Source: Trametes villosa
Taxonomy: Eukaryota; Basidiomycota; Agaricomycetes; Polyporales; Polyporaceae
Direction: 5' to 3'
DNA length: 64,000 nucleotides
NCBI GenBank assembly: GCA_002964805.2
Contig: PUDQ02000024.1
Span: 682,001 to 746,000, forward strand
The notes beneath the pieces are model-generated. The model saw only the letters and a list, made by a program, of their open reading frames with translations. It had not been told where the DNA came from and did no database searches. A program made the position numbers and the translations under genes. Below, piece after piece: positions 23,203 through 33,996 of this stretch. How positions within the stretch are numbered: the stretch's first letter is position 1; each line of letters starts with the position of its first letter.

Positions 23203-23947
23203 ATGGCCACCACCTCGACCCTACCCGCGCAGGCATCCTCCTCTTCGCCTGCCATTGACAAGTACAGGGGCGCGGTCGTAGAGGTCGGTTTAAAGGCCTG
23301 AACCTGTGCTCGCGATGTGTCCCTGACGATCTTGCGCGCGAACAGGATCTGCAACTAGCCCCGGCGTTCGCCCTCCCGGCTACGGAGGCCATCTCACGCG
23401 CGATAGAGATGGCGTACGAGCGCGACTTCTCGCACATCCCGTGAGTGCGCATCCGCCGCGCCTGGCCATCCCCTTCCCCGTGTTGGAAGAGAACCTGATC
23501 CTGCGTGCCCATTAAGCGTACTCGACCGCAACCGGAAGCTGCTCGGGTACATCGACGTTGCCTCCCTCAAGGCGAAATGGGAAGCGGGCAAGGCGAATCC
23601 AGTAGGTCCCCCTCCCCCTCACCGCTTCCTTCGAGGAAGACGAGGGCATTGTGCTGAACGCGGGCGCGCGTTCCCAAGGACGATAAGGTCTCGCAGTACA
23701 TGACAAAGTTCAAGCGCACGGCGGGGACGCCGTACACGACCATCACGCCGTCGACGCCCCTGGCCGAGCTCGAGGGCTTCCTGAAGCAGAACGACTTCGC
23801 GATCGTCACGGACGCGGGCCGCAAGTTCGTGCTCGGGGTCGCGACGTCGCATGATCTCGAGGTGCGCGACCGGTTTGCAAGCTGCAGGGCGCTGAATGTG
23901 AGAGCTGACGTCGAATACAGAATTTCGTCTCTCGCCGTGGGTTCTGA
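23203..23947 (+). CDS. Small CBS-domain protein, 156 aa
   Basis: Five exons: 23203-23283, 23346-23440, 23517-23601, 23679-23861, 23921-23947; total 471 nt. After a Ser/Thr/Ala-rich leader the protein reads DLQLAPAFALPATEAISRAI, then ERDFSHIPVLDRNRKLLGYID and, in a second unit, YMTKFKRTAGTPYTTITPS followed by NDFAIVTDAGRKFVLGVAT and a final DLENFVSRRGF. This is a tandem pair of CBS motifs (one Bateman module), the fold that binds adenine nucleotides such as AMP, ATP or S-adenosylmethionine. Each unit shows the usual pattern of helix, then IPVLD or AIVTD, then G-x-x-x. Nothing else is attached, so it is a stand-alone sensor or adaptor of unknown partner. It shares a short promoter with RPN1. 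The family call is good; the ligand cannot be read. Confidence 0.85.
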
Positions 23948-24392
23948 GCTGGGACACTGTACCATACCATCGCATGTATCATCATCCGCTTGCTTTCCTC
24001 CTCGCACACCACACATGGCTTCAACACGCCAATCTAGAGCACCCATACTCGGGCGATGACATTTGAATGCAAGAGCACGACCGTAAAGGAAAAAGGAAAG
24101 GTGGGTGGATTTCGGGCACAGCACTAAGTATACATCTACGGTACAGACACGCCATGGGGACCAAGGAAAGGATTGTGGGAGGGGGAGTGATTAAGCAGAA
24201 CGGCGTGTGTGGTGTAGAAGCACATTACTCGTACAAGTTGCATAGGGTATCGACCGGGGAGAGCGGCGGGGCCGCGAGGGAGTGTTACAGTGTAGAGCGG
24301 GCAGAGGCCCAGGGCAGCCAGAGTGAGACAGAAAAACCGACGATGAAGAATGGAAGACGGAAGACGGAAGAATGAGGGGATATCGGAGGCAG
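23948..24392. other. Convergent 3' region, CBS protein / 7TM gene
   Basis: 445 bp with purine-rich + strand near the 7TM stop. No gene is seen. Confidence 0.5.
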
Positions 24393-27300
24393 TCAGAGCG
24401 CTTTGCGACGCCAGGGAATAATGCCGAAGGCAATCGGGGGCGCCCACGCCGCCAGTAACAGCGCGATATGTTGCGTCCCGAACGCGCTCGGGGGGTTGTG
24501 CTGCGCGAACATGTCGACGAGCGAGGTGACAGTGGCGAGGATCTGGGCGACGGCGGAGAACAGCTGGAAGAAGAGGATGCGCCAGACGGTGAACGTAAGG
24601 TTGGGTATTGGCGGGTCGGAAAGACCGGCGTCATAGGTCGAGGCTATTAAATGGATCGTGTGAGTCCCCGCGGACGTAAATGGACATAGGCAGGCATAGC
24701 AACCGGCGCACTCACGATCGGCGGGCGACGGCCTCCGGGTCGTCTCGTCGAACTCCTCCCGCTGCGGCGTGCGCGCGAACTCGAGCTCGGACTTGGTGAT
24801 GGACACAGAGTCCTCGGAGCGGCGCGCCCAGCGCAGCTCGCCGCTAATCGCGTCGTAATGGTCGTCATCGTCGTGGTGCAGTTCGTCCTTCCAGGCCTTC
24901 ACCCTCTCTAGTTGTCGTAAGTACGCCTTCTCGTCCTTTAGCCAGGGCGCGGCGTCGTATATCCGGTCGGCCATGTCCGGGGTGACGGACACAGTCGTCT
25001 TGGGGTGCTGGTCTTCCGCGGGCATCGCGAAAACCAGCGGAGACGGGGTGTGTCGGCTGAGGTTGTCGGGCGACTCGCGGGACCTGTCGGTGAGGGGGAT
25101 GCTGGGAGGTCTCCATTGAAAGGGAAGGTGGTATCGCGTGCCAGGTTTCGCGAGTCGAGGGCTAGTAGGGACACGTCCGGCAACAAGATGGGCGCCAGCA
25201 GAGGAAAGCGAAGACGGCGGAGAGGGTATAGCTTCGACGACGAGAGTTCCCGACGGCGTAGTGCTCCGCTGGTCGAACGGCTGGACGGCTTCTAGCCTGC
25301 CTGGCGAAGCTGGGGCGTGTTCCTCGGCTCCCGTCACCTCGTGCCAGGTCTTGTAGGACCTGAATTTCGGCTGCCGGCGGAGGGGGACGGGGGTGAAGTT
25401 GTCGTTGCGGGAATGTGGGCGCAAAAAGGAGCGGCTGTTTCGGGGCGAGTGAGTGTAGAAACGGCACGCTGCCGCGCACGTCAGGAGGAAGGAGGGTAGG
25501 GCGAGGAGCAGTGGCACTCCGGAGTAGCTCATGAGGCGAACCCTAGGTGACCGACCGCATGTCAGATGCGATGCGCCGGGCAGAATATTTCTGGGCTTAC
25601 CAGACAGGCATCGTCACGTCGCAGGCCATGCCATCCGTGGGCTGAATGGCGCTGAACCTGAGCGCCAGGACAAGGTACACAGCCAGGGCGGCCATCGGGA
25701 AGAAGATGAGAAGCAGCAGACTTGCTGGATGCCATCGCAGGTTGCTGCGGCTGATGATAGGTCAATTATGCGGTTCTGCGATGACATCGGGCACGTTCAG
25801 TGCGACTTACATGTAAGCCGGATTCGCCGGGGTGCCCCCAGCGGGCCTGAGGATGGCTAAGGACGTCGCAATGGTCATACAAGTCGTTATTGCGGTCAGG
25901 AATGACCATAACACGCCCATGAGCGCGGCTTGCACTGTTGTGTTCCACAATCATCAGCATAGGTTCTATGGAAATCCGGGGCTCCGCAAACGAGTGCCAA
26001 CCCAAAACAGTGGGAGCGACTTCCACTGAGACAAACGACACCCCCGCGCACGCTAGCGTATGCGTCTCCTGTGGAGATCAGCTCGAGTAGATCTGTTTTG
26101 CTAGGCGCTGTGGATGGCTTATGGCAAGCTCATGAATATCCGCAGATCGGCTGGGAGAGCTCGCCGACCCGGGTAACCACACACTCCGGCAGCCAGTGTG
26201 CCGTCTGAGTGTGTGGCTGCTACGGGTGAGAAGCGACGGCGACTAACATACCGCGACAGTGGCTCGCACGGTTGAACTGCTCCTTCACGAGGGCAGGATA
26301 GCGAGTAACCGTTAACAAGCCGCACGCTGACAGCGCCCTGCGCAACTGTGGCCAGTACGTGCATGGCAGCAGACAATCCGGTCCGCTGGACCAGGTGTCC
26401 GGCGGAACACGTTCTGCAGAACATACGAAGGTTCCCGGGCCGCTTGGTAGCCCACAAGGGGTCATAATCCCTACGCGCGCAGAACGCTGATCACTGCTCG
26501 CTTGAGCTGCTCGACGCGAACGACCTGCGCGCGATACGCGCATCTACTCGTTATACATCCCCTGGCCGCCCTTGCCCTGGTCCAGGAACCTCGTGTAGGC
26601 TCCAGCGCTGCGGCAAGCCCGGCCCGCATTAGCCTAACTAGCCGCTGAGTTGCTGAAACGATGCCCCAGGTTGTCACTAGCGGGGCGCGGAGGCGCAAGG
26701 GGGGCGGCGCAGTGGACGGGCGCCTTGTCGGCGGTCAGCAGCGTCGTGGACCGTCCGTTGTTCTGCGGAACATGTTTCACGAAACGCCATGTTCAAGCGA
26801 CAGGACGCTCTCCACGGCAGTAACTTCCACTCAGACTGGTTGTCTCAGTGGAAGTCAGAGCTTGGTCCCGAGTCCCACTCCCACAGATCTGGTATACACT
26901 CTTCGCAAACACCGAGAAGAACGCACCTATGCAGAACCCCCTGGGCATCGCAAGTGGATTCATCTTCCATATCATTCCTGCGGCGGCGCCGGGCATCATT
27001 CTCCGCAGTCGGGCTCGCAGTACGAAGGGACTCACCGAGGCAGAAAAGGCCTTGCACCATGCAGTTCGTTGCGCCATAGAGAGCCGGGATAAGGTGTCCG
27101 TCAAGCGAACGTGCGAACGCGGGAATGGCAGCGAGGCTGCTCAGAAGGCCTATTCATGATAGAATTGAGAACGCGACGAAAGCGTGGGGTTGGGGGGACG
27201 TACCGGTCAGGGAGAGCGTAAACCATGCGATCTTGAGCCCAAAGGCCAGCATGCCCTCGTCAACATGCAGGAGCGCCGCGGGGAACGGCTGGACTTGACG

Positions 27301-27432
27301 GTAGCGTCTGGGGTGGGGGTATAGAGGAAAGGGGAGAAAGAGGGATCGCGTCTGCGCCGGCGGGAGGACTTGTGAGAAAGATGGCGTCCCGAGAGCTGCT
27401 GGTGCGGTGTTGCTTCCTTCGAGCACGCTCAT
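24393..27432 (-). CDS. Seven-transmembrane receptor-like membrane protein, 581 aa
   Basis: Seven exons: 27432-27204, 27149-27036, 26977-26927, 25934-25811, 25750-25601, 25542-24716, 24643-24393; total 1,746 nt. Seven hydrophobic segments can be read in order: EGMLAFGLKIAWFTLSLTG, LIPALYGATNCMVQGLFCLG, VQAALMGVLWSFLTAITTC, SLLLLIFFPMAALAVYLVLA, YSGVPLLLALPSFLLTCAAA, LTFTVWRILFFQLFSAVAQI and IALLLAAWAPPIAFGIIP. A soluble, Pro/Ser-rich loop of about 200 residues lies between TM5 and TM6. This layout (7TM with a long third loop) resembles fungal G-protein-coupled receptors, but I do not recognise a named family. The third intron (26926-25935) is 992 bp, about fifteen times the usual size, and holds an inverted-repeat element; skipping it joins FCI to VQAALMG inside one membrane segment. 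Another in-frame ATG at 27552 would add 40 residues. Confidence 0.8.
26018..26856. mobile_element. 0.84-kb non-coding element bounded by a perfect 17-bp inverted repeat, inside a 7TM intron
   Basis: GACTTCCACTGAGACAA at 26018-26034 is repeated as its exact reverse complement at 26840-26856. Between them is no ORF with transposase character. The host intron would be about 150 bp without it. The size, perfect terminal inverted repeats and absence of coding sequence fit a non-autonomous DNA transposon (MITE-like). I could not find a convincing target-site duplication directly outside the repeats, so the boundaries may be slightly off. Confidence 0.5.
26823..26855. repeat. Hairpin at the right end of the intronic element
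   Basis: Arms 26823-26836 and 26842-26855 are 14 bp each with one mismatch, around a 5-nt loop. The left arm is a second direct copy of the terminal repeat motif, so the right end carries a sub-terminal stem-loop that the left end lacks. Confidence 0.6.
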
Positions 27433-29404
27433 CACAGGATCAAAGCATGGCTGCTTTAGGGAAAGGCGAGCCACGAGGAGATGCTCGTCTGCGAGTCCGG
27501 ACTGCTGGTCTGCGTCTAAAGCCGCCATCAAGATAACGCCTTTGTAGAACATGATGCCACTGCAGGGTCATCCTCCTCTCCATCCACCCTTGCCGTCGGC
27601 ATGTCAATGCAACGGGCGTAGCACCCCCGCGCGATCCGCATGGTCGCCGTGGGACGCTGGCGACGGCAGGTAAGTAAGGCAGCGAACTGACCTTGCTCGA
27701 CCAGGCTAGCATGGGGAATGGGCTGGACGAGTGTGGACGAGTTCGAAAGATACCGACATGATTTTCCGGAGCGGTCAGGCGGTCCGATTGCCTGTCCACC
27801 GGAGCTAAGACCCCGGAAGTATCAGCGAACCCAGGGCGCACGGCACGCAACAACCTAAATCGAGACAACTAGCGCCCTCTAGCGCCCCCAAAAGGCTCCG
27901 TTCGGCCAATCAACTCGGCTCAAACGTCCTCCCCGAGATGGCCTGGGGAGGATAAGCGCGTTGCCTGGATCTGGGGTTGTCAGGGGTCCAGCCGACGGCA
28001 AGCCTGACGCTCTGGTTGCCGCCCGATCAAGCTGTGGCGGGACCGCGTTGAACACCACCTCCACAAGTTCACAACACGCCGGCGCAAATACAAGCATTGT
28101 TAGAAAAAAACACATAGGCAAGCCTTACGTGAAGCATATCGAGTCTGTCCGGAAACAGGGAAGCTGAAACTACCGATAGAATCGCACTACGCCTACGGTG
28201 TCGCGTAATTCCCTGGAAAACCTCCGTCCTCCAGTTCCGCCGATGAGCGCGCCAGCGGCCAGCCCAACCTGATATGTCTTTTTCTGCGCGGGCTCTTGAG
28301 TTTGTCCCCGAAACAGCCCCCGGCCCCTGGGCTGCGGCAAGCTCGTCCGCATTGCTTCCGCGCTCTCCGACCCGGAGTCTCTCGACCTCTCCGAGTGAAG
28401 GTTCTTCCCTCCTGGCATCGTCCTCGACGCGGGCATCCTCGGCTCTTCATCGATTCTCCCGGCGGGAATTTACCGTTTGCGTTCAGACGCCTGCGAAGAA
28501 CATGCAGCGTGATGGCTAGAAAACACCACCGGCTCTGATGGCGGTCGTCGGGCAAGTGTCGGTACGCCCATGCTGAGCTGACAAATTTACGCACCTAGCA
28601 GTCAAGAATAACCGCTGACGTCGGTATCCCCATTGCCAACGCAGCAGACTGAGAGCGTTGCAGGCGTGCAGGCTTGCAGCGATAAGCACGCTAATGTGTG
28701 CCATCCCTGGGGGCCTAGCTCCGCGCATATCGACTTCTTTGCAAAACCCCGAGATCTCCCTCTGTACGTCCCCTCTAAGCACGAGTTTGCAGTATATCGT
28801 GTAAGAGATTACATCCCTATTCTATGTCAAGTCTGATGGCGAGTTCGCGGTGCTTACGTCTCGAGAGCGGAAAAGTTGCTTATATGCTTTCGCAGGGAAC
28901 GAACGCCTGACATACCAGATGTCCCGTAAGCGAAACGTTCAGAGGGCACCGGAAATCGGGCAGACATGACCGCGGAGTATACGCAAGGCATACCGCTGCA
29001 GTCGTGGTTGCTCGTGATCGAGGGAGACATTATCCGCAGAGGTTTTACAAGGCGCCCTGCAATACACGTCGGTGCGTACGGAAAGCGGTGGCCATAAAGC
29101 CGGCATCGCTCCCTATCACTCGATCCTGAACATACTCGTTCACATATTTACACGAATATAGTATAGGACTATATACAAGACACCATGCCTCCAAATCTAG
29201 GAAGGTACAGAGCAGTGGCGGGCGAGGGACCACCCTTGGGACGGCATGCATTGTGTTTTGGTGTCCCTGGGCCCTAGTAGGCACTTCACTGCATCACCCG
29301 CCGAAGGTACGTCCGTTCGTGTTCCGATAGAATGTCCATAACCAAGCTTGTCACATAGAACGTACATTGCAGGGTCCGCGCCTTTCAGAATCAATGGTAG
29401 CGCA
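27433..29404. other. 2-kb gap without a supported gene
   Basis: This lies upstream of the 7TM gene and downstream of PTEN, both on the minus strand. The ORFs here are short, change character every few tens of codons and show no splice-joinable motif. GC content is lower than in the genes. It may hold the 7TM promoter and 5' UTR. No element or RNA gene was recognised. Confidence 0.4.
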
Positions 29405-31635
29405 CTACTCGTCCGCCGCTTGCTTGGCCTCCGTTATCCCCTGAACTTCCCCGCCAGCCACCGCCTGCAGCGTCGCCGCGATCCCCGTCGGCTCTCCCTC
29501 GCCCGTCGCAGACTCCATGCTGCCCTGCCTCTCCGGCGGACTTATGATGTCAGCCGCCTCGGGCGCCCACTCCATCGACACCGCGACGTCGATGATGCTC
29601 GAGCCGATGCCCACGGGGAAGTCGATCTCCTTGCGCGTCAGCACGAGCGTGGCGCCCTGCTCGCCCGACCCCCGCGGGTGGGGCATGTGGAACGTGGGGA
29701 TGAACCAGAACCAGCCCATGAAGACCTGCACAGCGCAGATCGCAGCGGGGGGCATCAGCGCGCCGTACGTCGTCGCCATGCAGATGGGGGCGGGCGCAGA
29801 CGCACCTGACCGAGGTAGAGCTTCACGCGCAGCTCGCGGTGCGCGTCGAGCACGACGCCACCATCACCCTTGAGCGCCTGCGTCGCGTCGTAGATGGACG
29901 CGTCTTCGGACTCGACGCTGCCCTTGCGCGCGGGGAGCGCCTTCTCCCCGCCCGCGATCTTCTCGCGGATGCTCGCCCACTTGTCACCCGTCAGTGGGCG
30001 CAGCAGCAGCGTTTCGACCTTGCCCTCCTAAGAAAGGGCTTAACCGTGCATACTTCAAGCGCACGGCAACTACGCACCTCATCCGCCTCCTTATGGATGT
30101 CCTCGTCACGCAGGGTGCCCATCCGGGCGAAGCTGCGCACCATCTTGCTGCTGTCGAACCGGCCTTCCTTGAACAGATCGGCGAACGTCTCGCCGTCCAT
30201 CTGCTCGGCACCCTTCCGCCGGACGCCCATATCGCCGCTGTCATCTCTCGTGAAGCGCTCCCACTCCTCCAGCGTCTCCACGAAGTCGTCGTCGTAGCGC
30301 GCGAGGGACGCCCAGACCTGGCTCGCGCTGCTCGTCGCCGCTGTCCGCTTCGACAGGCCGGCGGTGTCGACGAGCGTGTTCACAGCGCGCACGATGCTCG
30401 ACTTGACGCCGGACAGCTCGCGCATGCGCACCTTGATCTGCGTGAGCTTCACCTTCGGCGACGGCCGCGCGAGCACTGCCGGGTCGACCGACCAGAAGTC
30501 GGGCGGGGCCTGGTGTGCGAGGACGAGCGACCAGTAGTACAACCATCGGCGCTGGCTAGGGATACTAACGCCTTGCTTGAGCTTCTTCGAGGGCGAGGAC
30601 GGACGCTTCATGCGTCCTGAGGTGTGCAGGTTCAGGACATGGTCGAGGCTGTTCCCCGTGTCCTTCCGTGTCGACGCCGCTGTCTCCTCCTGCGTTGTTG
30701 ACGGGGGCTTCTCTGCAGCGGTGTCGCCACCGGCCGTTAGTTCATGTTTGATGGGGTCCTCGGCAGGCTGTTCGTCGGAGGTGGCGACGTCCGCGGCCTC
30801 GTCTGTGGGCATCGCGTTCATCACCTCCTCCGCCCGGGTCTGAGCGCGCTCCTTCTCCGTGCGGCTCCTGTCAAGCTTCGGCGCGCTCGGGGCAGCGTTC
30901 AGGGTGAGCAAGTACGAGCACGCCATCGTCCCTGATCGGCCTTTCCCCGCTGCAAGAAGGAGGCATCAGGACAATGAAGGCGGGTTGTACACGGTAGGCT
31001 GACCTTTGCAGTGCATGACGGCGACGCGCTCTGGGGAGCCATCAAGCCACACGCGTATTTCCCGGGCCACCAACGCCAGGACTGCGAGGGGTGGAGCGCT
31101 GTAGTGAGATATATGTATAAGCTCAACTGTTTGAACTATGTATATCTGCAGGCAAGCTGATCTGCCGGAGTCTATCGTTGGCAGGCCTACGAACTGTGTT
31201 CGGTGGCGCGCGGACATATATTACTGTAGACACTTCCCCGCGGAGTCGTCAAGGGTGCTATGTCAAGTTGCACTCACTGATGATCGGGGAAGGGGTATCT
31301 GCTAACACGCCCTTCAAACACGCTACTAGGGTAGGAGTTTTCTTTGACGGGGCAGAAGTTGAAGACCCAGTAGTTCTTGCCGTGATGGTGGTCGAGGAAC
31401 TTCTTCGCGTCTTCTCTGCGATTGCGGTAGTAGCCCTCGAGCCCGACTGCGGGGTATCCCATGACTATTACATTGTCGGTAATGTATGCCAAATCTACAG
31501 AAGTAGTAGTTAGCATCTCGTTGTGGGAGGATGTCCGACGACTCCTCAGATGCACTTGCCCAGTTCGAGATCGAGCTCATCGTCCCTGTAGCGGGCCTTG
31601 TTCCCGGATACGAGGCGACGTACAAAGTCTGTCAT
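29405..31635 (-). CDS. PTEN-type phosphoinositide 3-phosphatase with C2 domain, 600 aa
   Basis: Six exons: 31635-31560, 31494-31278, 31098-31004, 30949-30078, 30027-29806, 29725-29405; total 1,803 nt. The N-terminus (VRRLVSGNKARY, then DLELDLAYITDNVIVMGYPA and LEGYYRN) matches the PTEN membrane-binding motif and start of the phosphatase domain. The active-site P-loop is HCKAGKGRSGT, with Cys128 as nucleophile, Arg134 binding phosphate and both P-loop lysines kept, as needed for PI(3,4,5)P3. A disordered Glu/Thr/Ala-rich insert of roughly 80-100 residues follows SYLLTLNAAPSAPK. The phosphatase/C2 linker then resumes with WLYYWSLVLAHQAP. The C2 region ends IDVAVSMEWAPEAADIISPP and then an acidic tail. 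The first intron has a GC donor (GCAAGT) rather than GT. Human PTEN is 403 aa; the extra length is the insert and tail. Confidence 0.94.
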
Positions 31636-32159
31636 GGTGGTTGTTCTGTGCAAGGTGTATGCGAATGTGAGGCGCGAGTCCAATCCCACTCGATGGCGTT
31701 GATGCGAGTCGCTTCACTGGACACGACCGCCATGACGTCATACGCACGGCCGTACCAAGAAGGCATGTAACGTGGTACAGCTAGCACAGCCGCAATGGCA
31801 GCTAAACTGGTCCCGTTTGTACTACTAAGGTACGTGGGCTTCTGTTACAATCGCTACGTTCATGAATGGTTGGGTACCGTGGATCGAGAGCTGAATCGTG
31901 CGACATACGGAGCGATGGACAGCTTCAGGCCCTGACCGTGATCCCAGCGAAAGATGTGGCGAATTTTGATCATAACTGCCAGGTTAAGAAGATATGTTTG
32001 TGAAGGGTATTCTCATGAAACGTCAGTTACTGGTCTGTAGGGGTGGATGGAAAAGTGCGATGAGCGAGCGCATGAACAAACCGCGAAGTACTACGACTTG
32101 AGTTTGAGGATATGGGCGTCAGCTATGTTTGAGTTGTGTGCCGGGAATCTTACGTCATT
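31636..32159. other. Intergenic region upstream of PTEN
   Basis: 524 bp between the PTEN start and the tRNA. No coding or repeat signal is seen. Confidence 0.45.
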
Positions 32160-32231
32160 GGGCATTTGGCACAGTGGTAGCGCGCTCGCTTCGCATGCGT
32201 GAGGTCTAGGGTTCGACTCCCTAAATGTCCA
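32160..32231 (+). tRNA. tRNA-Ala (anticodon CGC), no intron
   Basis: A 72-nt cloverleaf can be folded. The acceptor GGGCATT pairs with AATGTCC and contains the G3-U70 wobble, the identity element of tRNA-Ala; the discriminator is A. The internal promoter A box (TGGCACAGTGG) and B box (GGTTCGACTCC) match consensus. The anticodon loop is TTCGCAT. The T stem is five perfect pairs (TAGGG/CCCTA). The D stem has one A-C mismatch and the anticodon stem one T-T mismatch, so the gene may be slightly degenerate. Confidence 0.85.
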
Positions 32232-32547
32232 ACGCGGGTTAATTTTTGCTTCTTGTGTGCTGCATATATATACGACTGCTCGAAAGCGTACCAGTGAGCG
32301 GAGTACATGCATGCAGTGCACTGGGTAATATTTTAAGACAGTTTGCGCCCATTCTCAAGCCGGCGAGCTGGGGGAAGCCTTGAGCAGGAGACCGGGAGGG
32401 ACGGCCGAAAGCGGGAGGGAGTTGCCGAAGGCCAATCGGGACGGGACGATTGGGCGAAACCGATCCCCTCCACAACCTGCCCGTCGCCCGACCCCGCGCT
32501 CGTCCGTCCCAGCCTCAGCCTCCTCACCTCCGTCCACAACGCCCGTC
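32232..32547. promoter_or_regulatory. SDH4 upstream region
   Basis: 316 bp between the tRNA and SDH4. TATATATA at about 32264-32271 may be a TATA element but is far (over 270 bp) from the ATG. A CT-rich leader precedes the start codon. Confidence 0.35.
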
Positions 32548-33417
32548 ATGTCCTCCGCCCTCGTCGCCCGCTCTGCGTTCAACAGGAACGTCGCCGCCGT
32601 CATGGCGCGCAGGTCGCTCCGGCCACTCGCCCTCCAAGGTGCGCGTCTCGCAGGCGGCGTGTCTCGTTCGTCCGAACGTGATACTGCGTCGCGGACACAG
32701 TTATGTCTACAGGCAACGATACTGACGGGCGCGTGTTATAGCCCGAGGCGCGGCGCAGCACGCCTACGTTCCCGGTGGTCGTGCGTATATTCAAGTTGTT
32801 ACACGGTGCAGTCAGCTCAATCCTTGAACGCAGCCATCTACAGGGGCTCCGTGAACGACCCCACTCCTTTCCCTCCGCCGTCGAAGACGCACGGCTCCTA
32901 CCACTGGGCGTTTGAACGCCTTCTCTCTGCCGGTCTCGTCCCCCTTACCGTTGCCGCGTTTGCCACGAGCGGCACGGCCTACCCCATCCTCGATGGCCTT
33001 CTCGGTGTCTCCCTGGTCATGCACAGTCACATTGGCGTCAGTACACTCTCTCATTGCCTACATACGCGTCGTGCGAGCCGCCGCTATGGGCCGCCCACGG
33101 AACATATCGTGCAGGCCATGGCAGACGACTTGCCGGAGGACATGCAGTTTCACATGTGATTAGCAGGAATACTGACCGGCCTTCACCCAGTTCGACTCCA
33201 TCGTCGTTGACTACCTGCACCCGCGCAAGTTCCCCCGCATTGGCCCTACGGTATCCTGGGCCCTCCGTGCCGCCACTGTCGGTGTGCTCGTCGGCGTCTA
33301 CCAGTTCAACACGAACGACATCGGTATGTCCCCATAAACCCGCATATAGCCGACCCTTCGTTGCTCACACGCGTTCTAGGCCTTACTGAGCTCATCGTGA
33401 AGGCGTGGCACGCATGA
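32548..33417 (+). CDS. SDH4: Succinate dehydrogenase membrane anchor small subunit (CybS/SDH4), mitochondrial, 173 aa
   Basis: Five exons: 32548-32638, 32742-32780, 32816-33036, 33191-33323, 33380-33417; total 522 nt. The Arg/Ala/Ser-rich start (MSSALVARSAFNRNVAAVMARR) is a typical mitochondrial presequence. The mature part starts about NDPTPFPPPSKTHGSYHW, then FERLLSAGLVPLTVAAF (TM1) and YPILDGLLGVSLVMHSHIG (TM2, with the conserved His expected to ligate haem b). FDSIVVDYLHPRKFP follows, where the Asp-Tyr lies near the ubiquinone site. TM3 is ALRAATVGVLVGVYQFNTNDIG and the C-terminus LTELIVKAWHA. The protein anchors SDH1/SDH2 in the inner membrane and completes complex II. The 36-bp gap between exons 2 and 3 is short for an intron, so exon 2's exact donor (GTGCGT at 32781) deserves a check. 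Confidence 0.93.
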
Positions 33418-33996
33418 GCTCGCGCCGACATGAGCCGCGCGGGACCGCTCTCGGCATGCGGTTTGGAGGACTTCCGCACCGGGAGTGGGGTCAGGCGCGG
33501 GTGCCCTGTGGGCCGTGGATCAGCCTGTATACATCCGCGTTTTTTGACGTCAATGCATTCCAACGTCTTTTCCCTCCCATTTTCCATGGACTGCTCGGGG
33601 CCACTATGCGCTCAAGCGGATGTAATCAATTGCCATAAATTGCATATACACTTGGACGGATGCGCGCCCGGAGGCTCGAGCTCGACGATCTTGTACAGGG
33701 TGTAAAACGAAGACGTGTGGATCGTGATATACATGCTGCGTGCGGTGTGGACTGCGACTATCGTGCAATTAGATACCATAGGCGACTGCGGGACTGTCTA
33801 TGTGCGCGAAAATAATAAGAGGGATGCGGGAAGGGAAGGCGTGGAGACGATGATGCGGAAAGACACTAGTGATCATGAAGACATGCAAGAGACACGGTCC
33901 CGATAGATGCAAACGACGTCCGTCGTCACTCATACACAACACCCCCACTCACTCATAGCTCAGCTCGGCTCGGAGACGGGGCGAGAGGCAAGCAGC
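33418..33996. other. Convergent 3' region, SDH4 / phosphotransferase
   Basis: 579 bp, AT-richer toward the centre, no coding signal. Confidence 0.5.

Noticed and set aside
26018..26856. Assignment of the intronic element to CACTA/EnSpm because its repeat contains CACTG
   Set aside because: The CACTG is not at the outer edge of the inverted repeat and no 2-3 bp target duplication is seen.
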